Counted from the first letter of the stretch, positions 36,137-46,328 are shown. The stretch: DNA of 64,000 nt from Acetobacter nitrogenifigens DSM 23921 = NBRC 105050 (GCF_000429165.1 NZ_AUBI01000002.1:186001-250000), one strand, 5' to 3'. Program-made: numbers and translations. The notes: generated by a model from the letters alone, not told the origin.

Positions 36137-37105
36137 ATGAGTTCCAGACGATGTCACGCCATTCCAAAGATCGTTCTGCTTGGCGCCGCATCTGTGGCGG
36201 CGTCATTCGGCGCATGTGTGACGACGCCCAATGCGTTCGCAGAAACGTCGCCCGTCGTTGCGGTCAACCGCGAGGTCGGCCTGTCGATCACCGGGAATTA
36301 TGATGCGCTCGCTGGAACAGCTGGCCTGAACACCGCGATCACGTCGCCCTACTACCCACAATACGACTGGAGCGACCGGACCTCTTCGCGCGCGCACCTA
36401 ACAAGCTGGCGGCCAGGCTTTCGGGCCGATGCTCAATACATGTTCGATATCGGGCGGGTCAGAAACCTCTACGCCGCAGGCATATTCAACCTTGGTAGTG
36501 GGGATATGTCGGCGCAACAGGATTATGTCTGGACAAATGTAGACGGCGGCAGACGTTCGGCGAGCGGAGCGCGTTATCGAGACAACTTTACGCATAATAC
36601 GATCAATGTCACCGGCGAGATCGGAAAGGGATTTCAACTCGCCCATAACAGGCTGATGCTTACCCCTGTATTTCAGGGTGGATACACAGCGGGCGGCGGA
36701 AACTCGTTCACGAGTCTGGGCCTTGGGTATGTTGGACTTGCCCTGCATGCGGATTATGCCCTCACGAAGCGACTGGTCATCCGAGGGCGCGCCGGGTGGG
36801 CGGAATATCTCGATGCGGGGAGCGCTGATCTGGTCTATGGCTCCAACGGAGCCCGACCGGAGTGGAGCGGGGACGTCGCACTTGATTACCGGATGACGCG
36901 TCGGCTCCACCTGACCGGCGGGGTAAGATACGCGTACATGGATTATGGACACACCCACTCTTCCGATATCTGGAGGAAAGCCAGCGGCCCGGAAATTTTT
37001 ACGGCTAATTTCTATGGAGAGGACGCAAAGTTCACCTCAGCGTCGCGCGCCGGGACACGCTCGAACGCTGTCCAACTGCGCCTGGGGCTTGCTTACCAGC
37101 TCTAG
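36137..37105 (+). CDS. outer-membrane beta-barrel protein of unknown function
   Basis: A 322-residue exported protein. The signal peptide covers about residues 1-35 (IVLLGAASVAASFGACV core, NAFAE end). The rest is built from alternating hydrophobic strands with many Gly, Tyr and Asn residues, and ends in LRLGLAYQL, a typical barrel C-terminus. I use the ATG at 36137 because GGAGAGT lies just upstream and because it begins the signal peptide; a longer frame opens upstream without a good ribosome site. No specific family is recognised, but size and pattern suggest a 12- to 14-stranded barrel. No neighbour gives a clear function. The compound inverted repeat upstream suggests control by a specific regulator. 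Confidence 0.6.
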   Translation: MSSRRCHAIPKIVLLGAASVAASFGACVTTPNAFAETSPVVAVNREVGLSITGNYDALAGTAGLNTAITSPYYPQYDWSDRTSSRAHLTSWRPGFRADAQYMFDIGRVRNLYAAGIFNLGSGDMSAQQDYVWTNVDGGRRSASGARYRDNFTHNTINVTGEIGKGFQLAHNRLMLTPVFQGGYTAGGGNSFTSLGLGYVGLALHADYALTKRLVIRGRAGWAEYLDAGSADLVYGSNGARPEWSGDVALDYRMTRRLHLTGGVRYAYMDYGHTHSSDIWRKASGPEIFTANFYGEDAKFTSASRAGTRSNAVQLRLGLAYQL

Positions 37106-37208
37106 CCCCGAGTCACCTTTCAAACAGAAGCGCCGCTCCCCTACTCACCGACTGCGCGCCAGTATCACGACGCGCCGAACGCTCCCGCAACGTCAGGATC
37201 GTCTGCAT

Positions 37209-37415
37209 CTAAGGACGATCGGGCGCCTTCCGGTCCCAGACCAGCCAGCAGATCGCCATACATCCGCTGGTCAGGGCGAAAACCGCCAGCGACGCCGCGA
37301 TCACGACCGGAAATCCCAAGACTGTCCCATGAACAAGGCCAACAACGGGAATAAGGGCCAACGTCGCGACGGCGGGGATTCCCAACCCGACGCCAAGACG
37401 GGCGGCGGCGCTCAA
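37209..37415 (-). CDS. small two-helix membrane protein coupled to amidase gene
   Basis: A 68-residue protein with two hydrophobic segments (about residues 11-34 and 36-60) and a charged C-terminal tail WDRKAPDRP. The start is a TTG at 37415 overlapping the amidase stop as TTGA, with a GGGAGG ribosome site at a normal distance upstream, inside the end of the amidase gene. Hydrophobicity and the GFP motif in the second helix recall DUF3311 proteins, which often precede sodium:solute symporters. No symporter follows here, so the match is weak. I infer translation coupled to the amidase, but no function is known. Confidence 0.6.
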   Translation of the reverse strand: MSAAARLGVGLGIPAVATLALIPVVGLVHGTVLGFPVVIAASLAVFALTSGCMAICWLVWDRKAPDRP

Positions 37416-38836
37416 ACCCCCGCCTCCCGCGCGTAAAGTTCAGGCCAGACCGGGCCGACGGCGCGTTCAATCGTCTCCCCCGCCATCAGGCAGAGATCTT
37501 CGCGGAAACGGTCTGCGATGATCTGCACGCCCGTGGGCAAGCCGTCGACGACACCGGTGGGAATCGACAGCGCAGGCAGGCCGAACAGCGCGGCTGGCAG
37601 CAACGGCGCCTGATCGCGCAGCGTCGCGACGCAATCTTCTTGCGAGCGCACGTCGAGATCGACGGGAAACGGCGGCGCAAAAGACACGGGAGTCAGCAGG
37701 ACGTCATAGGCGTTGAGGAAGAGCGACCACTCGCGCGCCAACGTGAACCGACGGGCGAAACACGCCGCCCAGGCCTCCCGGTCCAACGTTTTCGTCACGC
37801 CAACCGAATAGGCGAGCGTGCGCCGCAAAGCCTCGTCCCCCAGTTCGCTCATTTTCTCGAAAGCGGCGCCGCTGAGATCGTTGAAAACCAGCGCAGCCCA
37901 CAGAGCGGCGGAGTCATCGAAGTGCGGCGGCGCGGCGTCTTCGATGACGTATCCATCCTCGGCAAGCGCGGCGGCCGCGCGATCCAGAGCGACGAGCGAC
38001 GCCGGATTCGTAGAGCCGGGATCGGTCCCGCGAAATACGGCGACCCGCTTGCCCGAACGAAAAGACCCGGCGTGATCCAGAGGAGCAGGCACATAACCGG
38101 GGTCGCGCGGGTCGGGGCGCGCCATGGCGCGCAGCGCCAGACCCAGATCCGCGACGCAGCGCGCCAGAGGCCCCTGCACGGACATCATCTGGCTGGTCAG
38201 GCTGCGTTCGACAGTCGAAGAAGGGTTATACGCGGCTACACGACCAGCCGACGGCCGCAATCCTGCAACCCCGCAGCAATAGGCCGGATATCGTATCGAC
38301 CCGCCGTAATCGTTGCCGTGTCCGATCGCCCCCATGCCCGTCGCCACCGCGACCCCCGCCCCTCCGCTTGATCCGCCGGGCGTCACGGCCGGGCTCCACG
38401 GGTTGACGGTCCGGCCATGCAACGCGTTGTCGGTGAACCAGCGCATTGAGAAGGCTGGCGTGTTCGTCCTCCCGATCACGATAGCGCCTGCCGCCTTCAA
38501 TGACGCGACCTGTGGCGAGTCCTCTTTCGCAATGGCGTCCCGCAGGGCGACGACGCCGTTGGTGGTGGCGTAGCCCTTCTGGTCCACGTTCACCTTGATG
38601 GTGATCGGCACGCCATGCAGCGGGCCGACCTCCGCGCCCGAACGCGCGGCCCGGTCTGCTTCGTCCGCCTGCCGGATGGCGTCCTCCGCCATGAACTGCA
38701 CGACGGCGTTGAGGCGCGGATTGAGACTTTCGACGCGCGAGAGGGCCGCCTGAACGCATTCGCGAGCCGAAACCTCGCCCGTGCGGATAGCTTCGGCCAT
38801 GCGGGTCGCGGGCCATAAAAACAGCGGCGTCGTCAT
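37412..38836 (-). CDS. amidase signature family hydrolase
   Basis: A 474-residue amidase of the AS family, acting on an unidentified amide. The Ser-cisSer-Lys triad is visible: Lys in ITIKVNVD near residue 80, Ser in GGSSGG near 155 and Ser in DYGGSIRYPA near 179. The N-terminal helical region and C-terminal end (ALSIPTGVVDGLPTGVQII) are typical. It lacks gatC/gatB neighbours and is not the tRNA amidotransferase subunit. A small membrane protein gene overlaps its stop codon, so transport of substrate or product is conceivable. Divergent from the MATE transporter gene. Confidence 0.85.
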   Translation of the reverse strand: MTTPLFLWPATRMAEAIRTGEVSARECVQAALSRVESLNPRLNAVVQFMAEDAIRQADEADRAARSGAEVGPLHGVPITIKVNVDQKGYATTNGVVALRDAIAKEDSPQVASLKAAGAIVIGRTNTPAFSMRWFTDNALHGRTVNPWSPAVTPGGSSGGAGVAVATGMGAIGHGNDYGGSIRYPAYCCGVAGLRPSAGRVAAYNPSSTVERSLTSQMMSVQGPLARCVADLGLALRAMARPDPRDPGYVPAPLDHAGSFRSGKRVAVFRGTDPGSTNPASLVALDRAAAALAEDGYVIEDAAPPHFDDSAALWAALVFNDLSGAAFEKMSELGDEALRRTLAYSVGVTKTLDREAWAACFARRFTLAREWSLFLNAYDVLLTPVSFAPPFPVDLDVRSQEDCVATLRDQAPLLPAALFGLPALSIPTGVVDGLPTGVQIIADRFREDLCLMAGETIERAVGPVWPELYAREAGV

Positions 38837-39076
38837 CAGAAGGATCCTCTGCGATGGCGTGATGCGGCGTGGAGCGCGGCAGATCGTTTCTCGATCATTA
38901 TGAAATCTCGCCCAGCCCCGCGCAACAACCCAAATGGCGCGCCGCCGTCATCGTGGAGCCTCAATTTACTGTCCGCAATGCGCAATCGAGCATTCGCGCC
39001 ACGGCGTGAACGTGCCATACTTGTGATGAACGACAGTCGGAGCCGCTGCGGGACGCTCGCAGCGGACGGGGTTTCA

Positions 39077-40534
39077 ATGAGCGGAAAGACAGCGCCGGGA
39101 CGCGGCGCATGCTTCGTCACCGGAAGCATCATGCGGCATGTGATGGTCATGGCGGGAACGGGCGCCATCGGCCTTATGGCCGTCTTCGCCGTCGATCTGC
39201 TGAACATGATCTATATCGCCCATCTCGGCGATCCGGCGCTGACCGCCGCGATCGGTTTCGCTAGCGCGATCGGCGGCGTGCAGATCGCGGTGTCCATCGG
39301 ACTGACGATCGGACTCGGCGCCTGCGTGGGGCGAGAGATAGGGTCAGGCCGGTTCGACGTTGCGCAACGCGTGGCCTCCTCCTTCATGACCACCACGTTC
39401 GTCCTGACGCTGCTGCTGGGCGTTGCGACGGCGCTTTTCGCAGACCCGATCCTGCGGCTTCTCGGCGCATCAGGAGAAGCGCTGACGCAGGCGGAGCGCT
39501 TCCTCTATATCGTTTCGCCGTTCCTGCCGTTCGTAGCGCTCGGCATGTCCAGTTCCGCGCTTATGCGGTCCGTCGGCGACGCCAGACGCTCCATGAACGT
39601 GACGCTGGGCGGCGCCATCGTCGCGGCGATCCTCGACCCGGCGCTGATCCTTGGCATGCATGAGGGGCTGACAGGCGCGGCGATAAGTTCCGTCCTTTCG
39701 CGTTTTGCGGTCCTCATGCTGGGCATGCGCGGGGCGGGGGCGCACGGATTGCTGCGCAAGCCGCAACTACATGCGATTCCCGGCGACACGAAACGCGTCG
39801 CCTCCATCGCCGGCCCCGCGATCCTCACCAACCTCGCCACGCCGGTCGGTTCTGCTTACGTGACGGGAAACATGGCGCGGTTCGGGCTCGATGCAGTCGG
39901 CGGACAGGCGTCCGTGGAGCGTATCGTCGTCGTGGCGTTCGCGTTCGTTTTCGCCCTGACCGGCGCGGTCGGGCCGATCATGGCGCAAAATCTCGGGGCG
40001 AAGAAACTCGACCGCGTGCGTGAAGTGCTGCGGTCGTCGCTGACGCTGGTCGCTCTGTGCGTCGCGACAACCTGGGTCGTGCTCGCGCTCATCCAGAACC
40101 TGCTGGTCGCCGGCTTCCACGCCACAGGCAACGGCGCGACGCTGATTCACCTGTTCTGCTCGTGGACGGTTTCGTCTTACCTGTTCGTCGGCATGTTGTT
40201 CGTGGCCAACTCCGCTTTCAACAATCTTGGCCACCCGATCTATTCGACGCTGTTTAACTGGGGGCGCGCGACGCTCGGGACCATTCCGTTCGTCACAGTC
40301 GGCGCGCGTTACGGCGCGGCAGGCGTGCAGATCGGGCAATCGCTGGGCTGCGTCCTGTTCGGCTCCCTGGCCGTGGTCGTGGCCTTTCGCGTGGTCGCAA
40401 ACCTGAACGTCGGGCAGGTTACGCCAGAAACGGACGCCATCGTCGCAGCGTCGGACGTGCCGACGCTGAGCCCGGAAGCCGCCATGGCGGATCTCGACGC
40501 CATCGAGGAAGCCGCGCTGTCCGAATCGAAATAA
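39077..40534 (+). CDS. MATE family efflux transporter
   Basis: An inner-membrane antiporter of 485 residues with twelve hydrophobic segments, exporting cationic or organic compounds against Na+ or H+. The two MATE repeats start near residues 12 and 240. Signatures such as IGFASAIGGVQIAVSIGLTIG near 52-72, PFVALGMSSSALMRSVGD near 148-165 and VGPIMAQNLGAKKLDRVREVL are of the family. I chose the ATG at 39077, preceded by GGACGGGG; ATG 39026 in the same frame would add 17 hydrophilic residues and has no ribosome site. The C-terminal tail of about 45 residues is acidic. Substrate unknown. Confidence 0.85.
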   Translation: MSGKTAPGRGACFVTGSIMRHVMVMAGTGAIGLMAVFAVDLLNMIYIAHLGDPALTAAIGFASAIGGVQIAVSIGLTIGLGACVGREIGSGRFDVAQRVASSFMTTTFVLTLLLGVATALFADPILRLLGASGEALTQAERFLYIVSPFLPFVALGMSSSALMRSVGDARRSMNVTLGGAIVAAILDPALILGMHEGLTGAAISSVLSRFAVLMLGMRGAGAHGLLRKPQLHAIPGDTKRVASIAGPAILTNLATPVGSAYVTGNMARFGLDAVGGQASVERIVVVAFAFVFALTGAVGPIMAQNLGAKKLDRVREVLRSSLTLVALCVATTWVVLALIQNLLVAGFHATGNGATLIHLFCSWTVSSYLFVGMLFVANSAFNNLGHPIYSTLFNWGRATLGTIPFVTVGARYGAAGVQIGQSLGCVLFGSLAVVVAFRVVANLNVGQVTPETDAIVAASDVPTLSPEAAMADLDAIEEAALSESK

Positions 40535-40574
40535 GACGGTTTCAAAACTGTCTGCCCTGAAGAGTAAGACGCCC

Positions 40575-40775
40575 ATGTCGAAGCTGAGCAAGGCCGAGCG
40601 GGACGCATTGCCCGACGACGCATTCGCGCTGTCGGGACGACGCTATCCCATTCCGGACGCAGGTCATGCCCGTGACGCTTTGGCGCGTGCGAGCGAGTTC
40701 CATCGCCGGGGCGAACTGAGCGACGAGGAATACGAAACAGTGGTCCACCGCGCCCGAGCAGTGCTTGGCGAGTAA
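40575..40775 (+). CDS. small DUF6582-like protein
   Basis: A 66-residue cytoplasmic protein with the pattern LSKAERDALPDDAFALSGRR, YPIPD, then GHARDALARASEF and a C-terminal helix. This layout resembles the small DUF6582-type proteins found singly or in phage-related contexts, where a conserved FALPG-R-YPI-D-HARNAL stretch occurs. It follows the MATE gene by 40 bases on the same strand and may share its transcript. The function is unknown. The charged, compact sequence and good match to a known small-protein pattern make it a real gene. Confidence 0.75.
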   Translation: MSKLSKAERDALPDDAFALSGRRYPIPDAGHARDALARASEFHRRGELSDEEYETVVHRARAVLGE

Positions 40776-41262
40776 CGACGACCACTCTTCACGAAAGCTA
40801 TAAAGCCTGCTGCCCGAGCCACACGCGAGAGCTTGTGTTAGGCCAATCCGGCAGGTCCGCCCATTTTGCAATAGCTCTCAATAAACCAGACGCTGCCGAT
40901 GCCCGGCAACAGTGGCTGAGCGCCGCGAATATGCGCCTTCGGGCCCATATCCTCCGAACCCCTCGTCTCACGAAGCGGCAGAGCATCGCCTGCCTGAGGG
41001 CCCGTTTGCAGGCGTGACGACGCTTGCGCAGGCTTGCGTTTTACGCCGGGTGAACAGGGACATACGCGGGCGCGCCGACGCGACCGCCTGAGCGCTGCTT
41101 GCCTGCGGCGCGCCACGGGGGCAGGATCGGGGCGTGGTCGCGCCTCGCGTTTGTCCTGAGGCGTACGCCGCCTTGTCCGGCCGCGCTCTGCCAAGGACGG
41201 CGGCGTCCACAATCCGGTCGCCGGGGCTGCAAGGCGCGTGGCGAGCGAGTAAGGAAGACGAC
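40776..41262. other. intergenic region upstream of 2OG oxygenase-like gene
   Basis: A 487-base gap between plus-strand genes. Longer open frames here are shadows of GC-rich sequence, with no ribosome sites. No RNA gene or strong palindrome was found. Confidence 0.45.
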
Positions 41263-41931
41263 ATGACGAATACAGACACAACGTCCGACGCGGCGCTTCT
41301 GACCAATTTCAAGGGCGCGCTCGCGGCTGCGACAGTCTCGACCCACCCGTTCCGCCACTGGACGATCGACAACGTTCTGCCGAAGCCCGCCTGTGACGCT
41401 CTGGTTGCCTGGGAAGCCGCCGCAGGCGAGATGGCGGGCGACACCGGCGGACGGCGGGAAACCCGTAACGGCGCGCGGGTGTTCGTCGAGCCCGGCGCGC
41501 GGGCTCGCGACCAGCGCCTGAACGAGATGGCGGAGGTGCTGGACAGCGCAGAGGCCCGACGCGCGATTTCAGCTATGTGCGGCGCGGACCTCGACCACAC
41601 GGCGCTCAGGCTCGAGCTGAGCCTGGACACCGACGGTTTCTGGCTGGAGCCGCACACCGATATCGGAGCCAAGAAGCTCACCCTGCTGGTGTCGCTGTCC
41701 ACCCACGCCGACGCGGAGCAGTGGGGCACCGACCTGATGACGCCCGATGGCGTTCCCGCCAAACGCAGTTCGGGACGCTTCAATACCGGCACGCTGTTCG
41801 TCCCGGGCGACGACACGTGGCATGGTTTCGCGGCGCGACCGATCACAGGTCTGCGGCGCGGACTGATCGTCAATTATGTCGATTCGACGTGGCGGGCGAC
41901 TCACGAACTCGCCTTCGGTCCGGCCTCCTGA
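41263..41931 (+). CDS. 2OG-Fe(II) oxygenase-like protein
   Basis: A 222-residue protein. The metal-binding pattern of the 2OG-Fe(II) superfamily is visible: LEPHTDIGAKKLT with the H-x-D pair near residues 131-133, and WHGFAARPITGLRRGLIVNYV, which supplies the third His and a following Arg. The N-terminal TNFKGALAAA and HWTIDNVLPKPACDALVAWE segments suggest the prolyl-hydroxylase-like subgroup. The ATG at 41263 follows a GGAAG ribosome site; the frame upstream overlaps intergenic sequence and adds arginine-rich residues. The substrate is unknown. No neighbouring biosynthetic cluster indicates one. Confidence 0.72.
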   Translation: MTNTDTTSDAALLTNFKGALAAATVSTHPFRHWTIDNVLPKPACDALVAWEAAAGEMAGDTGGRRETRNGARVFVEPGARARDQRLNEMAEVLDSAEARRAISAMCGADLDHTALRLELSLDTDGFWLEPHTDIGAKKLTLLVSLSTHADAEQWGTDLMTPDGVPAKRSSGRFNTGTLFVPGDDTWHGFAARPITGLRRGLIVNYVDSTWRATHELAFGPAS

Positions 41932-42316
41932 TCTCGCACACAGCCTGAAATTTCCTGACAGCGGCGGACTTGCGCGTCGCAAGGTGACGTAGCGGCGGTC
42001 ATGCGCCGCCCCGACATCCGGCGACGGACCATGCCAACATCTCATAACTTCCCCTACTGCCCCCAGTTTCCGCATTCGTCAGGTTGCAACCTGACGGTTG
42101 ACCTGTCCGTTTTCTAACGCGAATCAGTCGTGTGTCCGGAGGCGTCCTTGTCTTCGGCGTATCGACGAAGCGGTTTGCCTGTGTCAGAGGAACCGCGACA
42201 GAAGATTTTTGCGGCGAAAACGGGCTCCCAGGAGCATGGAGCCGACGAACCGCGCGGTGGAACCGCCTTGCACTGCGGAGGCGCCCGCCGGGCAACGGAG
42301 ACGGAGTAGAGAAGCT
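41932..42316. other. intergenic region upstream of ETF-QO gene
   Basis: A 385-base gap. The upstream extension of the ETF-QO frame in this stretch is cysteine- and arginine-rich and not protein-like. It probably holds the ETF-QO promoter. Nothing else is recognised. Confidence 0.45.
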
Positions 42317-43948
42317 ATGAGCACACGCGAGGCGATGGATTTTGATGTCGTCGTCGTGGGTGGAGGGCCTGCGGGACTGGCGGCTGCGATCCGCCTGCGG
42401 CAGGTCGCGCCGGACGCGACTGTCTGCCTGATTGAGAAAGGCAGCGAAATCGGCGCGCATATCGTCTCCGGCGCTGTGATCGAGCCCCGGGCGCTGGAGG
42501 AACTTCTCCCCGACTGGCGTGATCTCGGATCGCCGATCAAGACCGAAGTGACCGAGGAGGAGATGTATTTCCTCACCGAATCGCGCGGCTTCAAGGTTCC
42601 GGCGCTTGAGAAGGTGATGCCGCATCTCGCCAACCACGGAAATTATGTGGTCAGTCTGGGCGAGGTGTGCCGCTGGCTGGCGGAACAGGCCGAGGCGCTC
42701 GGCGTCGAGATCTATCCCGGCTTCGCCGCTTCCGAGGTTCTGATTGAACAAAATCGCGTCGTCGGCGTCGCCACCGGCGACATGGGCGTGACGCGCGAAG
42801 GCGAGCACGGCCCCAATTACGCCGAGGGCATGGAGCTGCGCGGCAAATACACCCTGTTCGCCGAAGGCTGCCGTGGCTCCCTGACCAAGCAGGTCATGGC
42901 GCATTACGACCTGCGCAAGGGCGTCGACCCGCAGACCTACGGGCTGGGAATCAAGGAAGTGTGGGAAATCCCCGCCGCCAACCATCGCCCCGGCCTCGTG
43001 GTGCACAGCTTCGGCTGGCCGCTCGACGACCACACCTATGGCGGCGCGTGGCTCTACCATTTCGGCGAAAACCTCGTCTCCTACGGCTTCGTCACCGGGC
43101 TGGATTACCGGAACACCTGGATCTCGCCGTATGACGAGATGCAGCGCACGAAGCTGCACCCCGTTTTCAAGCCGCATTTCGAAGGCGGACGTCGTCTGAT
43201 CTATGGCGCGCGCGCCCTGTCGGAAGGCGGGTTCCAGTCCATCCCCCGCCTGACCTTCCCCGGCGGCGCGCTGATCGGCGATAGCGCAGGCTTCCTCAAC
43301 ACGCCCAAGATCAAGGGCACGCACACGGCGATGAAGTCCGGCATGCTGGCCGCCGAGGCCGTGGCCGATGCGCTGAAGACGGAGCAGGTCGAACCCGCGT
43401 CCTTCACCAGCCGCGTGCGCGGATCGTGGCTGTATGACGAGCTGAAGACGGCCCGCAACGTGCGGCCCGCGTTCTCACGCTGGGGAACGAAGCTCGGCGC
43501 GCTGTACTCAGGTTTTGACGCCATGGTGTTGCGCGGCAAGGCGCCGTGGACGCTGCGCTTCAGGCACGCGGACAACGAGACCCTGACGCCAGCGAGCACG
43601 TCGCAGCCGATCGCCTATCCGAAGCCGGATGGAAAGATCACGTTCGACAAGCCGTCGTCCGTTTTCCTCTCCAACACCAACCACGAGGAAAACCAGCCGG
43701 TCCACCTGAAGCTCCGCAACGCCGCGCTGTGGAAGACGGTGAACTGGGACGTCTTCCGCGCGCCGGAGAGCCGGTATTGCCCGGCAGGCGTTTACGAAGT
43801 CGGGGACGAAGCCAGCGATCCGCGTCTGGTGATCAACGCCCAGAACTGCGTGCATTGCAAAACGTGCGACATCAAGGATCCGGCGCAGAACATCGACTGG
43901 TGCACGCCCGAGGGCGGCGGCGGTCCGAACTATCCGGGCGGGATGTGA
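42317..43948 (+). CDS. electron transfer flavoprotein-ubiquinone oxidoreductase
   Basis: Membrane-associated enzyme passing electrons from reduced ETF to ubiquinone; 543 residues. The FAD-binding motif VVVGGGPAGLAAAIR is near residues 11-25. Middle regions include GCRGSLTKQ and GDSAGFLNTPKIKGTHTAMKSG, typical of ETF-QO. The C-terminus holds the [4Fe-4S] cluster cysteines: RYCPAG and NCVHCKTCDIKDP near residues 488-528. The ATG at 42317 starts just before the Rossmann strand. etfB and etfA follow at 44075 on the same strand, so the whole ETF relay lies together. No acyl-CoA dehydrogenase is adjacent. Confidence 0.93.
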   Translation: MSTREAMDFDVVVVGGGPAGLAAAIRLRQVAPDATVCLIEKGSEIGAHIVSGAVIEPRALEELLPDWRDLGSPIKTEVTEEEMYFLTESRGFKVPALEKVMPHLANHGNYVVSLGEVCRWLAEQAEALGVEIYPGFAASEVLIEQNRVVGVATGDMGVTREGEHGPNYAEGMELRGKYTLFAEGCRGSLTKQVMAHYDLRKGVDPQTYGLGIKEVWEIPAANHRPGLVVHSFGWPLDDHTYGGAWLYHFGENLVSYGFVTGLDYRNTWISPYDEMQRTKLHPVFKPHFEGGRRLIYGARALSEGGFQSIPRLTFPGGALIGDSAGFLNTPKIKGTHTAMKSGMLAAEAVADALKTEQVEPASFTSRVRGSWLYDELKTARNVRPAFSRWGTKLGALYSGFDAMVLRGKAPWTLRFRHADNETLTPASTSQPIAYPKPDGKITFDKPSSVFLSNTNHEENQPVHLKLRNAALWKTVNWDVFRAPESRYCPAGVYEVGDEASDPRLVINAQNCVHCKTCDIKDPAQNIDWCTPEGGGGPNYPGGM

Positions 43949-44074
43949 TTTCCCGACCGGCGTACGCTAGACCTTCTGTCGCTTAGGGCAGTCATTTTCT
44001 CAGGCGGCGCGATGCAGGGGCGTCCTCAGGACCCCGCTTCGCACCGCCGCCAACGGGTATCAGGCAAGAAGACC

Positions 44075-44824
44075 ATGAAAATTCTCGTCCCGGTAAAACG
44101 TGTCGTCGATTACAACATCAAGGTCCGCCCGAAAGCCGACGGGACAGGCGTCGAGACCGCAGGTCTCAAGATGTCGATGAACCCGTTCGACGAAATCGCC
44201 GTCGAAGAGGCTCTGCGGCTGCGCGAGAAAGGCGCTGCGACGGAAGTCGTCGCCGTGTCGATCGGCGTGCAGCAGGCGCAGGATACGCTGCGCACGGCGA
44301 TGGCGATGGGTGCGGACCGCGCCATTCTGGTGCTGACGGAAGAAAGCCCGGAGCCGCTGGCGGTCGCGAAGATCCTCAAGGCGATCGTCGAGCGCGAGAC
44401 GCCCGATCTCGTGATCCTCGGCAAGCAGGCCATCGACGACGACATGAACGCCACCGGCCAGATGCTGGCCGGCTTGCTCGGCTGGCCGCAGGGCACGTTC
44501 GCCAGCAAGGTGGAACTGGCCGACGGTCGCGCCGAAGTCGCGCGTGAAGTGGATGGCGGCACGGAAGTCGTCTCCATCGCGCTGCCCGCCATCGTGACGG
44601 CCGATCTGCGCCTCAATGAACCGCGCTACGCCTCCCTGCCCAACATCATGAAGGCGAAGAAGAAGCCGCTTGAGACGCTGCAGGCCAGCGACCTCGGCGT
44701 CGATACGACGCGGCGCCTGACCGTCGTCTCCGTCGCCGAACCGCCCGCCCGCAAGGCCGGCGTCAAGGTCGGCTCCGTCGAGGAGCTTGTTGAGAAGCTG
44801 CGTAACGAAGCCAAGGTGATCTGA
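44075..44824 (+). CDS. etfB: electron transfer flavoprotein subunit beta
   Basis: Small subunit of ETF, 249 residues, accepting electrons from acyl-CoA and other dehydrogenases. The N-terminus is [19 protein letters not shown], and the ETF beta signature region [26 protein letters not shown] lies near residues 180-205, matching the family signature for the contact with dehydrogenases. The ATG at 44075 is the first good start; the frame upstream has no coding character. It starts 126 bases after the ETF-QO stop and ends two bases before the etfA start. It forms the conventional etfBA pair. Confidence 0.95.
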   Translation: MKILVPVKRVVDYNIKVRPKADGTGVETAGLKMSMNPFDEIAVEEALRLREKGAATEVVAVSIGVQQAQDTLRTAMAMGADRAILVLTEESPEPLAVAKILKAIVERETPDLVILGKQAIDDDMNATGQMLAGLLGWPQGTFASKVELADGRAEVAREVDGGTEVVSIALPAIVTADLRLNEPRYASLPNIMKAKKKPLETLQASDLGVDTTRRLTVVSVAEPPARKAGVKVGSVEELVEKLRNEAKVI

Positions 44825-44826
44825 TC

Positions 44827-45762
44827 ATGACCGTTCTTGTTTTTGTCGAGACCGAAGCCGGTCACGTTCGTCAGGCCTCCCGCAGCGCCATCGCCGCAGC
44901 GTCCAAGCTGGGCGAGGTCCATGCCCTCGTGGTCGGCGACGCCGCATCCGTCGGCGCGGGCGCCGAAGCCGCCGCGAAGATCCCCGGCGTGACGAAGGTC
45001 CTGAAGGCCGGAAGCGACGCCCTGGCGCACACGCTGGCCGAACCTCTGGCCGACCTCCTCGTGTCGCTCGCTGGCGATTACTCGCACATCGTCGCCGCCG
45101 CATCGTCCGTGGGCAAGAACGTGCTGCCGCGCGCTGCCGCCCTGCTCGACGTGCAGCCGATCCCCGACGTGCTGGACATCGTCGACGCCGACACGTTCGT
45201 CCGCCCGATCTACGCCGGCAACGCGCTCGCCACGGTCAAATCGGCGGACGCCAAGAAAGTGCTCACCATCCGCGCGACCAGCTTCGACCCGGCCCCGGCC
45301 GAAGGCGGTTCCGCCTCCATCGAAGACGCCGCCGCTCCCGCTGCGGGCGACACGTCGCGTTTCGTTTCCGCCGAGACGCCGACCAGCGACCGACCAGAAC
45401 TGGAGTCCGCGCGCGTGATCGTCTCCGGCGGCCGTGGGCTGCAGAACGGCGAGAACTTCAAGACCGTGCTGGAGCCCCTAGCCGACAAGCTGGGCGCCGC
45501 CATCGGCGCATCCCGCGTCGCCGTGGATTCGGGCTACGTGCCCAACGATTATCAGGTCGGCCAGACCGGCAAGATCGTCGCGCCGGAGCTGTATATCGCT
45601 GTCGGCATTTCCGGCGCGATCCAGCATCTGGCGGGCATGAAGGACAGCAAGGTCATCGTCGCCATCAACAAGGATGAAGACGCGCCGATTTTCCAGGTCG
45701 CGGATTATGGGCTTGTCGGCGACCTGTTCGACGTCGTTCCCAAGCTCGCCGCCGCGCTGTAA
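44827..45762 (+). CDS. etfA: electron transfer flavoprotein subunit alpha
   Basis: FAD-binding large subunit of ETF, 311 residues. The N-terminal domain runs to about residue 185. The C-terminal FAD domain has [16 protein letters not shown] near 197-212, [40 protein letters not shown] around 233-272 and [20 protein letters not shown] near the end, all characteristic. It starts two bases past the etfB stop and is followed by a rho-independent terminator, so the etf unit ends here. Confidence 0.95.
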   Translation: MTVLVFVETEAGHVRQASRSAIAAASKLGEVHALVVGDAASVGAGAEAAAKIPGVTKVLKAGSDALAHTLAEPLADLLVSLAGDYSHIVAAASSVGKNVLPRAAALLDVQPIPDVLDIVDADTFVRPIYAGNALATVKSADAKKVLTIRATSFDPAPAEGGSASIEDAAAPAAGDTSRFVSAETPTSDRPELESARVIVSGGRGLQNGENFKTVLEPLADKLGAAIGASRVAVDSGYVPNDYQVGQTGKIVAPELYIAVGISGAIQHLAGMKDSKVIVAINKDEDAPIFQVADYGLVGDLFDVVPKLAAAL

Positions 45763-45796
45763 ACGCCGCACACGGCAGTCTGCAGATCGCGGTTAA

Positions 45797-45826
45797 TGAA
45801 AATCCCTGCTTAGGCGGGGATTTTTT
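45797..45826 (+). terminator. rho-independent terminator after etfA
   Basis: The stem AAAATCCC / GGGGATTTT around a TGCTTAGGC loop, followed by a T-run (45820-45826), lies 34 bases after the etfA stop. It is a standard intrinsic terminator for the etf operon. Confidence 0.88.
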
Positions 45827-46328
45827 ATTGTGAAGTCTCGAGTGTTCGCCTTCTCGTGAGGATTGGCGCGTCGACACTCCGTCAGGGGGAGCCGAAGCGC
45901 CACAGTGGCTCAGCCGCGCAGAACGGCGGCAGGCGCACCTTTCGAACCGAGCCACATTTTTAGCGTCGACTCTCGTTCCATTGTCAGGACTCAGACGCAT
46001 CCACCCGCTATGAGCCAGAGTTTCCCCCGCGCTCCGTCGATGCGTCGTCGCCCTCGGTGAATACCGCCATATTCGACCAAAAAAAGCGGATCGGGCCAAT
46101 GAATATGAAACGATGGCGCCGCCCTACATGCTCCCCTTTCCTTGAATAGACGAAGCAAAACGCCGCAGCTTACAAAAGCGGATGGTCGACCTGTTCTCCG
46201 ATAATGCGCCGCAGATCAGGGTGACGGCGTCTGCGCCATGGTTTAGGGTCATGGCGTTTCGCGCCTACGTTCAGACGCCTCTGACATCGCGGAAAAAGAC
46301 CGCCCGGAAACAGGAAAACAGCATCGCC
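45827..46328. other. intergenic region upstream of histidine kinase gene
   Basis: About 500 bases after the etfA terminator. No convincing gene is visible on either strand. The kinase frame is open from 46182, but the residues before the first membrane helix are of uncertain status. Confidence 0.45.
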
